DNA of 33,953 bases from assembly GCA_002751075.1 (NCBI GenBank), contig NAOQ01000287.1:52899-86851 (forward strand). The letters are read 5' to 3'. Below, one piece after another: positions 1-9,650 of the stretch. This DNA is from Ichthyophonus hoferi (Eukaryota > Opisthokonta > Ichthyosporea > Ichthyophonida > Ichthyophonidae). A program made the translations under genes and the position numbers. The notes beneath the pieces were generated by a model. It was not told the DNA's origin. It made no database searches and saw only the letters and a list, made by a program, of their open reading frames with translations. Positions within the stretch are counted from its first letter, which is position 1. Every line of letters begins with the position of its first letter.

Positions 1-200
1 ATACACATACACATACATACATATACATATACATATACATACATATACATACACATACATACACATATATATTTACATACACATACACATACATACACAT
101 ACATACATATACACATACACATAAACAAACATACATACATATACATACACATACATATACGTACACATACATATACGTACACATACATAGCTACCTATAC
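1..200. repeat. ACATAC/ATATAC microsatellite in asf1 intron 3
   Basis: Degenerate runs of ACATAC, ATACAC and ATATAC units fill the start of the window. They lie immediately after the donor of the third asf1 exon, so they are intronic. Long open frames here (YVYVYVCM-type) are repeat translations. Confidence 0.9.
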
Positions 201-225
201 GTAAACACCCAAAACACGGGCTTAC

Positions 226-2019
226 CTTGTCCAGTTCTATCGTGGCAGGAGGTTCTTCCCTCATCTCAGGGTCATTGTAATCAACATTAACATAGTAACC
301 TACCCTAACAAATTCCTGCTTCTTGTACGAGCACGTTAATAGGAGGACAGTCACGCCTACTACACTGTCCACTGGGATCTTCGAAACTTCAGGGGGGTTG
401 GCCTATTCGATGAGGGAGCAAATTAAAATATTATTAACAAATAAGATGATAGAGTTAAGATTAGGGATTCTCTTGAAATGGACTATGTATATAACTATAA
501 GTGGTCTAATGTGAGAGGTATAGAGTATATACCAAAAAATTACATACATACGTGTGTACATATATATATATATATATATATACATACATACACACAGGCA
601 TAGATACATAGATACATATACATACACACTATCATACCTGAAAAACAAATCTGTTGATACCTTTGGGCACTGGGCCAACCAAGATGGAATCTAAGATCTG
701 GTCGTATTTCTCACTTTCTGCGCTGCCAACATACGTGATCCTGAACTCCAAGTCTAAGAATAGAATAAGATACAAAGATTTGGTTACCCAATGACAAAAG
801 AGGAAAGAGTGGGTGCGTTGAAAGGGTACCAAAGGTTGTGAGTTTATGGTTTGGAATAGTCATTGGTAAATAGGGCAAGAGCGCTAGTATAAGCAGATAA
901 TGGACTTAATTGGAGTAAAGAACGGAAAGTGTGTTATGATTGGATATACTAATATATTAATATATATATATATATATGGTTAATCTTTACATATTCTGGT
1001 AGGATTCAAGATTCCCATGTGCGATATGGCCAGGTAGTTATATATTAATGTATGTAGGTATGATAAAGATAATATGATAGTATATAGGATAGCATGCTAG
1101 TACGCCTCTGTATACCGTAGTATATAAGTGTAATAGTATAATAGTATAATAGGTATAGACTGCTGCTTGCCTAACCCATCCATCCAGTCTACAATAGGAA
1201 CAAAGGGGATAGGACTGTAGAACTATAGGAGAGTCGTATGAATGCACTACAGAGAATGGAATGAATAGAGAAATGTATGCATGGACTTTCAATCTGAATA
1301 TTAACCTGCTATATATATATCGATTTTTCAAAACATCCCACTTTAACTTATTATTATATTCTTTACTTTTCCCTTTCTCTCTTCCTATAAACACACATAC
1401 ACTTACTGACAAATATAACTTCTGCTTTGTTTGCCCCAAAACACATGTTTGTACGCCTCTAAAATTTATGTTTCTATACTCCTGTGATCTATTTCGCCGT
1501 GTCTAGTTTTCTTTTTATTTGCAAAGTGTGAAGATATTTATTCTTGTATAGAGAGAGAAGAAAAGTCCTATGTACGCTCCCTTTTGTATGTTATATGTTC
1601 GTATATAATATGTTTATTTTTTATACAATAGAATATAAGGCTAAAACTAGAGTAAGCGTCAAAGTGAATAAAACTATAATAAGATAGAGATCGTCATATG
1701 AAGGTTAGATGAGGGAATGAAGAATTGAATAAAGGGAGAGGAAGGAGAAGAGGTAGAGGGAGAATGATGACCTATAGGATAGTTCCAAGATAACAAAGAT
1801 GAAGACGGAAAACCAAAAAGAGAAAATATAATGAAGACATGGAAGAGAATAGGTATAACAACCTAGTATTGTTAACTTAAAAACCACAAAAAAATATTAG
1901 CTATTCTTACCTTCAGAAAGCTCTGCATGGCACTCAAAGGTAATCTCAAACTGATACTGATTAAGAAAGGCGGTCGGATTGTCGGGAATAACAACGTTGA
2001 TAAGACTTACAACAGACAT
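226..2019 (-). CDS. asf1: ASF1 histone H3-H4 chaperone, 3' end missing
   Basis: The product is the histone chaperone Asf1, which binds H3-H4 dimers and hands them to CAF-1 or HIRA during nucleosome assembly in the nucleus. Three exons are seen: 2019-1911, 753-638 and 402-226, with GT-AG junctions that keep one frame (phase 1, then phase 0). They encode 134 residues that align with my recollection of human ASF1A without a gap: the start [20 protein letters not shown], then [25 protein letters not shown] and [10 protein letters not shown]. Asp54 and Val94, known H3-binding positions in the human protein, fall at the same numbers. The conserved core is about 155 residues, so roughly the last 20 core residues and any acidic tail lie beyond the left edge; after exon 3 a GTAAGC donor leads into a microsatellite-filled intron. 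Intron 1 is about 1.16 kb. E2F-like sites lie upstream. Identification is very secure; junctions are by eye. Confidence 0.95.
754..1910. other. asf1 intron 1 (long, no gene seen)
   Basis: This 1.16 kb intron separates the first two asf1 exons. It begins with GTAAGAAT and ends in TTCTTAG on the minus strand. It holds AT dinucleotide runs near 950-977 and one ATGATTGG (CCAATCAT) octamer at 936-943. I see no nested gene. Confidence 0.75.
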
Positions 2020-2525
2020 CTTAAAGTAGTATATTCTGATGGCCTAGATAATGGTTTCTAGTTTGTGTATTGTATTGAGACTTGTTTTTTAAACGGAAAA
2101 GAACTGCCGCTTGTCTTGTCCAGTTTTAATTGATCAAACTGTTATGTGGCGTGTCAAAATAAGCACAAAAATGAGAAAAACTGTATTGAATAAGGTAGTT
2201 TATTTTAAAGAATTTTTTTTTTTTGATAAAATTGTAGGAAACAATTTTTGTGTTGCGTTTTTTTTTTTCAGTTATGCCATTCACAAAGAGACCGTGGTTG
2301 TATTTATCAGTTGAAATAATTGGAGATTTCGTGAATTAAAATTTAAAATACAACAAGGAACACAAAAACAAGAACCCTGAGTATCAATAAATACACCACA
2401 ACACAATACAAGATATGTGCCAGTGGTTATTGTATATAATTGTGTGATCTGGACTGAACGGATTAACGGTGTTGTAAAGTACTGGGTGCATTTGGGGCTA
2501 GATTATCATGACTGCTTCCATCACC

Positions 2526-2575
2526 TTCGCGCATTTTCTATCCAATCATATATCTTAATCCAAAAAGGGCGCCAA
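2526..2575. promoter_or_regulatory. E2F-like sites flanking a CCAAT box upstream of asf1
   Basis: TTCGCGC at 2526-2532 and the opposite-strand TTGGCGCCC at 2567-2575 both match the E2F core TTSSCGC. Between them, at 2542-2549, lies CCAATCAT, an extended CCAAT box. The cluster is about 510-560 bases upstream of the asf1 start codon. Asf1 is an S-phase-linked gene in many eukaryotes, so E2F control would fit, but this is inference from motif matches in AT-rich DNA where such GC-rich heptamers are uncommon. Confidence 0.45.
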
Positions 2576-4176
2576 CTCTATTTGGTGTTAAAGACCCGGA
2601 TGATTACCACCAATAACATCCACGAGATTTAACTGGTAAATTAATGATGCAAAGCATCTGGGCACGAAGGTCTCATCGGCAGAACTTCTCAATACAGCTT
2701 TCAGGGTTTTTTAACGCATATATTTAGTTACTTAAGATTTTACTTTATCAGAATAAATTAAGACTAAATGCCACCTAAGAAGTTGTATACTTTTAATAAT
2801 ACATTGAGCGCCAATGGAATGATTTGCATCGATATAAATATATGCATGTATGTATATACGTACATAAACACATACATGGATACCACCGCAGGATCCACGT
2901 GCACCTACAATTACACGGTTACCTAATTGAGTAAAATTATTGGTATGATGTGGTTCGTTTAAAGATGTAAAATGGGTTTATCAATAAAATATATTAGGTA
3001 TAGCTTTAGTGCACTGTAGTGTTTATAATGTGTACGTGATTACTCAATAATAATAATATAGTAAAATATGTACTAGCGGGGAAGGTCCAATAAATGGATA
3101 CCTTGGATTGATCTAGAAAGCAATATCTCGTTAAATTAAAATATGAATTACAATTTCAATTTCTGCTCATACACATTTTAAGTGTTTAAAGAATTTTTTC
3201 TATTCTTGATTTAAATTTGGTCGTTGGCCACTAGACAGGTACAAACTCCCACCCACGTACTGTGTCGATACAACGTTGCAAAAGCACAATATATATAAGC
3301 AGTATAATAAGCAGGCTTCTACCAGATATAAGTAACAGTAAGACCATATGTTGGGTTATAAGTCCGGCCAATATTAAATTGTACAAATAGAATTTTTGAA
3401 TAATCAGTTTCACGCTGTCTTTTTCCCATTGCTTTTAATTTTATATTAAACTATACACCAATATTAATGATCTGTGTAGGTATATTCACATGTTCCAGTG
3501 TCTTTGTAGGATATGTTATGTTGAATATAGAAATATATATAGTACAGGTCAGAATAGTTTGCATACTTAATTAATGGCAAATTGTTAATTAGTCTATATA
3601 TGGTATTCTATATTTTATAGCAATGGTTTAGTGTTGATCGTATGCAGCCTTTTGTATTTAAAGATCTGCATCAATTAAGTAAAACGTTTTGGCCGCTCAT
3701 GATGTAACTACTAATTTGTATTGACTTGATAGCTAGGAATGGTAATCAGCAGGAATAAATGCGTTCCCTTGCTTATACTGGACCATAAAAATACTCTTAA
3801 ATTTGTACCAATAATTACATAATTGAACTTACAGCATAAAATCCACTGCTTGCGACAGGCGCAAATGCACAACTCCACAGTAAGACTAAGTAAGGATCAG
3901 ATTATCTTATTTTGATTAAATTCTTTGCTTGTAATCATTGGCTGCCGTGCAAGATAAACGGGCTAGTAATTACATATAAACTAACATCAATATGTATAAA
4001 ACATCATGTGGTGGTGTTATTGTTTCATATGATATGTAGTGATTTTCAAAAATTCAAAATTAAAAATACAGTTTGTTCAATAGTCAGTCATTTTAGCTTT
4101 TAGTAAGGTGGTATCTATGATTATTTAATTGATCGGTGCTCTACAATGGATACTTAGCATTGATTTATGTTATATC

Positions 4177-4215
4177 CAAGATACAAGTTCTGTCTGCGAC
4201 AGAAACTGTATCTTG
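4177..4215. repeat. 18-bp-arm hairpin followed by a T run
   Basis: The arms 4177-4194 and 4198-4215 are reverse complements at 16 of 18 positions, with a three-base loop (TGC). Six T residues follow on the plus strand at 4216-4221. It lies alone in intergenic DNA. It may be a small structured RNA, a fold-back element or chance. Confidence 0.7.
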
Positions 4216-5708
4216 TTTTTTCTCAGTTATACATACTAGCTAAACTTTTTTTGCCTTTATATAATTATCAACTTGCAATTGCAGCTGCCATCCAGAATGA
4301 GTGGGATAATAAATACTAGACTGTGAAAGAATAACTGAACGGATTGAAATTGACATGTGGTACATCGAAGGCATAGTGATAGTTGCATAAATGAAGCGTT
4401 AATAGCCAAGTTTATGGCTCAAAAAGAGAAACAATTTATAGTAAAAGAGAAGGTGTATAGTAAATTTCTATATATATATATTGATTCCAAATGAAATGGC
4501 CAGCCATTTCTCTTTTCTAAATTAGGCTATTATTTTATATCATAATTAATGACAACATTCTTGCAATTACTTCTCGCAATCACTAATCTGAATTATGAAA
4601 ACAAAACCAATGAGAAAAATGAGTGACCACTCATCATAAACTGTTAAACTTATAAAAACTATTTCTCTCTCATGAATCCTCAATAGAAATGTAGTTGTCA
4701 AGAGTGTTGAAAATCAGTCAATGTAGGGCTTTCAATGCCCAGCTTGTACCCCAGTATAAAGACATGGACTTAAAAAAATAATATGGCCAAAACAATAACT
4801 GGCCTTGGATTCCTTATCTAATAATGAAAGTCAATATCACAACAACATTGCTAAAATATTTGTAACTTAAAGGCAAAGCAATTAATATATATATATATAT
4901 ACATTGTTTTCTCATATATGTAATGGCTGTGTTAATATCCTAAATTATATATCACACGGTATGATTAGCTGAAAAATATTATGTTCAAATGTGCACAAAT
5001 TCGTTGAGTAGATATATTCTTTGCACTATTATATATGCTTAAGCTTCATTGTTTTACTATGTTGTGAAAACTAATACATTCACAATTTGCTAGTGTTACG
5101 GACATTGTTTATCTAGAAATAGATAAAAACAAGTGAACTCTGGAGTTTTAAATCAATAATAGTTATGATTGGGTACTTTTATTTAATTCAAATGACAAAT
5201 GTAGAGTATACAAATACCATAAACCATAACTAAATCATATAAAAGAAATATACAAGTGTTAATTTAACTTCACCATTATAAAATGGACCAATCACTACTA
5301 AGGATTAAAGTGTACATAATATAATATAATTATACTATTTTCGGGATTCACATATGTCCCTTAATTATATGGTAAAACCAGGAATATATAGTCCGTAAAT
5401 TATAAACTATATGGAATATGCATGTAGAGAGCACGTATATCATCATATAAGAGATGGTAAAATAAAAGTATCATGACACTAAGAACGATACATATGAATA
5501 TATATATAAATATATATACGGTGGTGCGAAATAGTTCATATAACATAACGTCTACTTCTATAGGATTATAGAGGAAAAAACCTGTACAGATATTAGATAT
5601 TAATAAGAGTACAGACATACTATCATATGCATACAGTGCACGTACATGAGTATATGTGTATAATAATAATAGACCCAGTTGTTTAGCAACCATAACACCT
5701 TCACCCTA

Positions 5709-7479
5709 TTATCTAGCAGATGTACCCTGGCCCATTTCTAGCCACTTCACATATCCTGCTCGGATAAGTGCACTGATTATCACCACAGATAATGACCACA
5801 CTACTGTCCATCCATCCACCTGTACAGCAATAGTAATATATAGGGTTAGTAAGGGTCTAGTAGAGATAAACGTGTGTGAGTGGGTGACGGCATGTATGTA
5901 TAATAATAGTAATAATAATGATAATAATAATAATGGTAAGAGTAATAGTGTCACAGTACTAACATGACCCCTACCTGATCTGGTTCCTCTTCCTCTCCGT
6001 CTTCATTTTCATCGTCTACATAATTATCGTCCTCCTCGGGCTGTAGAGGTAGATAGTATGCCACAATTATTAGTATAGCTATTATTATCTTACTGTATTA
6101 ATATATAAATGTGCATATAGGGGTGTATGTATGTGTATACGTGTATACAAGTAGTACATATTATAGACTTATGGATGAAGGAGAGGTATACAACAATTAT
6201 ATTTCACTATCACCTACCTCCGCCTCTTCAGGATCTCTTACACGGTTCCTTGGATCTAGTAGTATATCAACCATCTCCCTGTTGCCTCCTCTGGTTGCCA
6301 TGACAATAACAGTTTGCCCATGCTGTGAGAGAAAGATGCAATATAATGTATAATAATATGTACATATACAAGTAAAGAAGTAAAGGTAAGTATACAGAAA
6401 GAGAGAGATAGAATTGGTGCACAAGAATACACAACAAAGAAAGAGAGAGGGGGGTGACTCTTACCCAATCCTCTAGATCCAGGGTTGCATCAGGTGATTT
6501 TAGTAATGCCTTCACACCTTCTTTACGGTCATAATGTACAGCTAAATGTAGGGGAGTCCATCCCTTCTACAATGGGAAAGGATATTAATAGGAATCTAAT
6601 GTATAATATATATGTACATATACTGCAAAGTCGACGTAGATTAGTAGTAGTTTAATGTCAATGTATACATGCATATATATAGGTTTATGTGTACGATCGA
6701 GATGGTTTAATGCTTATACAATACTGTACTGCTATACCCTTAGCATACTCACAATCTCCTTCTATCTAAACTATAATGTTATATAGATAACTATTATCAC
6801 TTAGAAATAATTAACATGAATAATAATAAATACCAATTGCCACTACACCTACATACTGTACAATATTTATATAGGGTGTGTGTATGTATGCGAGCAAATA
6901 GCATAGTAAAAATAGCCGCGCACTACGGTTGCGTAGTAATACAGTAATATAACTATACAGATATACTTCAGTTATGTGCCCTATTATATATACTACTATA
7001 TACTACTATATGTATATATATAGAGGAAAAAAGAGGGAAAGAGAAATGTGACATATAGTAGTAATAACTATGCACCTCTGCAGTGTGTTTTGTTATGTCT
7101 GCGCCTAGGGCCAAAAGGAAGGATATCATTGGTACATGGTCTCCCAAGGTAGCCACATGTAAGGGGGTATAACCTTCCTATTATGGAAAGGAGAAGGTAA
7201 TTGGGTTAGGAGGAACCAATGGGATAACAAGGAGAGAGAAGAGAGCAAGAGGTGATAGGAATAGAAAAAAGGAGGGAGGGAGAGGGAGTACGAAGGGAGA
7301 AGATAAGAATAATTGGTGTATATTCATATCAATATCTCTCTCTTTCCCTCTCATATTAACAAGCATAGCATACAATATATAATAGATTTACGCAAATATG
7401 GTAACCACGCATACATACATACATACATACATACATACATGCATACATACATACATACATGCATACACACACATATACA

Positions 7480-7512
<33 letters not shown>

Positions 7513-8806
7513 GCATACATACATACATACATACAAACAAACATGCATACATACATACAAACATACATACATACATACAAACATCCATACATACATACAT
7601 ACATACATGCATACATACATATATACATACATACATGCACAATCACTCTGTGCTTTTCGTCTTAAGTCATATTCCTTAACAAATATATAATATATCTACT
7701 AGATAATACTATTATTTTCCCTCTTATTATATCTAATTATCTTACTCTATCTACATATATCGTTTATTATTCTTATTATTATGCATACAGCTATATATAT
7801 CATATACATATGTCTTTTCTATCTGTTACATTACATTCTCTCTTTTCATCTCTCTCATCTTCCCCTTTTGAAACTTACTTCTAACAATTTTTTTTACATG
7901 GCCAATCATTTCCTATATATACTATTATTATTATTATTTACATACAAATATATGAATATATTTAAACATGTGTATAGATCTACATATAATTATACCCATC
8001 TACACACTCCCTAACAAAGAGTATACATAAGAATTGCCTGGTATATTGAATCAATAACAATCACTCCATTTTTATCACAATCCAATCAAAACAATATATG
8101 AAAAAGATAAAGAGAAACACACCGCATCTTGCTTATCATAAAAGCAACCGTGTAGGATAAGATCTTTAGCCAATGAAAGACGGCCAAATCTCGCAGCCAC
8201 GTGTAATGCTGTCTGTCCTGCCTGCAATTGTATAGATAGATAGAGAGATAGATAGAGACAGAGAGATAAGTAGATACAAAGAGAGACAAGCAGGCATATA
8301 GGCAATTAAAGCGTGAAAGAGTAAGATAGGAAGGTAGGTACATAGACAGATATGTAGTATAATAGACAGATAGATAGAAAAATAGATAGGTAGACAATGG
8401 TGGGATAGTATAATAGCTATCCAGGTTTCTATAGTACAGGCCTCTAAACTAGGAGTAATATGTGCTTATGCCTACCTTGCAGATAAACCAATAAATTATA
8501 TTGTAATTTATAATATGAAGTATGATTGGTTAGCAATAAGTAAGTAGTTAACGTATAGTTATATACGTGCGTGTATGTTCACACAGGTTTATGCCAACTT
8601 ACCTATACATAAACGTACATATAATCCTACGGTTAAGCAGAGTGTATAGTATATATAGTACATAGTGCATACACGCATAACAAAGCCGTGGTATTCCCGC
8701 CTACCGCATTAGTAGAATTAACTGTCATCCCCCTCTTTAATAATTGTTCGGTTGAGGTAACCTTACCATCTCGTATGGCCTCATACAGCCCCCAGTGGCC
8801 CGTAGG
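5709..8806 (-). CDS. Ankyrin-repeat protein with a possible C-terminal membrane anchor
   Basis: Seven exons, all phase 0 and joined by GT-AG introns: 8806-8705, 8221-8123, 7177-7076, 6566-6465, 6322-6218, 6040-5975 and 5819-5709 (stop TAA). Each of the first five encodes one ankyrin repeat of 33-35 residues, beginning GHWGLYEAIRDG, AGQTALHVAARFG, EGYTPLHVATLG, KGWTPLHLAVHY and HGQTVIVMATRGG. Exon 6 is acidic (EEDDNYVDDENEDGEEEE). Exon 7 carries a hydrophobic stretch, WTVVWSLSVVIISALI, then a short polar tail, so the protein may be tail-anchored. Total is 228 residues before the start is added. The first exon found lacks its own ATG; a possible start is a minimal exon at 9650-9648, where ATG is followed directly by a GTAAGTG donor. 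Two donors (GTGTGT and GTGCAT) are less usual. Ankyrin repeats mediate protein binding; the partner is unknown and I do not recognise an orthologue. Confidence 0.85.
7407..7640. repeat. CATA tetranucleotide microsatellite in ankyrin gene intron
   Basis: About 230 bases of CATA repeats with single-base variants (GCATA, AACA). It lies in the intron between ankyrin exons 8221-8123 and 7177-7076. Overlapping open frames of HTYI or MYVC type on both strands come from the repeat. Confidence 0.95.
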
Positions 8807-9014
8807 CTATCAATAACCGCTAAGGGTTAGTATTAAAATCATTGATACTTATATAAACCTATTAATACCTCCTATTATAAATATGTTTAGTTAGGTGGCA
8901 TCTGTTGAAAACTTGGCATAATTTAGTTTTTAATAATTAACAGAATGGTAGGACTAACGGGGTAGTAGGTTTAAAACTAACTTATTGGCTGGCAATGATG
9001 GTAATCACAAATGA

Positions 9015-9063
9015 CGTGTAATCATTTTATTGGTTCACTTAAAATTATTTTTATGATTACACG
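9015..9063. repeat. Perfect 11-bp inverted repeat
   Basis: CGTGTAATCAT at 9015-9025 is repeated inverted at 9053-9063 with a 27-base spacer. The left arm overlaps TGACGTG, a half site of the CRE/bZIP kind. It could be a regulatory dyad or a small fold-back element. Confidence 0.6.
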
Positions 9064-9108
9064 CCGAACTATACACTATCTCTGAAAGAAAAAGTGTTCT
9101 GATAGGAT

Positions 9109-9121
9109 GTTGCCTAGCAAC
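9109..9121. promoter_or_regulatory. X-box-like palindrome (RFX-type site)
   Basis: GTTGCCTAGCAAC consists of the half sites GTTGCC and AGCAAC with a one-base spacer, matching the RFX X-box consensus apart from a shorter spacer. It is about 300 bases upstream of the first recognised ankyrin exon. Function is inferred from the motif only. Confidence 0.35.
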
Positions 9122-9647
9122 CCTTCATCCATTCACATTATAAGGCAAACCGGCAAGGGTAAGTCAAGTCAGTAAGGGAGGTGTATAGTATGTAGATGTG
9201 TGTTTTTATATAAAATACATTAAAACCTAAATAATAAAAATATATAACATATAATTTGTTCTACCTACATGCAGGTATATGTGTGCTTATGTTATTGTTA
9301 GGGTGGTAAATACTTTTAAAGATCTCTGTCGGTTGGCTTAAAAAAATCAATAGTAATAATCAAAAAACTAAAAGAGAAATATAATGTATTATAAAGATAA
9401 TAATAATGCGATCAGTGAATGTAGTAATGCCAAGAATGTTTCTTATGAGCTCTATATATATCTAATGGTTTTGAACCTATGCTAACAACCAGATAGCGAT
9501 GAATCGAATAAGTAATAAATAAAAAATATTGACAAATAACCGACAAATGTTAGAATAAAACAAGAATACGCAACAGAAAATGACAAAATGGAGGCCCGAA
9601 CCAAGGTATATAGCTAATATATTTGCTATTCTTTCTAATACACTTAC

Positions 9648-9650
9648 CAT
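9648..9650 (-). CDS. Possible start-codon-only first exon of the ankyrin gene
   Basis: On the minus strand an A-rich context precedes ATG and a consensus donor GTAAGTG follows at once (9647-9641). Joined to the phase-0 exon at 8806 it would give M-PTGHWGLYEAIRDG, placing the start right at the first ankyrin repeat. The intron would be about 840 bases. A start exon elsewhere cannot be excluded. Confidence 0.3.

Larger units (their letters stand above)
2020..5708. other. Intergenic region between asf1 and the ankyrin gene
   Basis: About 3.7 kb upstream of asf1 and downstream of the ankyrin gene, AT-rich. It holds the E2F-like cluster (2526-2575), a small CATA-type tract near 2843-2875, a strong hairpin at 4177-4215, an eight-base inverted repeat at 4493-4510, an AT dinucleotide run near 4886-4900 and an ATGATTGG octamer at 5165-5172. 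The short open frames show no family resemblance. Confidence 0.7.

Noticed and set aside
7407-7640. CRISPR-like regular repeat
   Set aside because: It is a simple tetranucleotide run without spacers, in a eukaryotic intron.
7351-7690. Several overlapping open frames of HTYI and MYVC repeats on both strands
   Set aside because: They are translations of a CATA microsatellite in an intron, open in every frame because the repeat lacks stops.
9588-9606. A tiny plus-strand exon (MEARTK followed by a GTATAT donor)
   Set aside because: It is too short to support, and no plus-strand partner exon was found within a reasonable distance.
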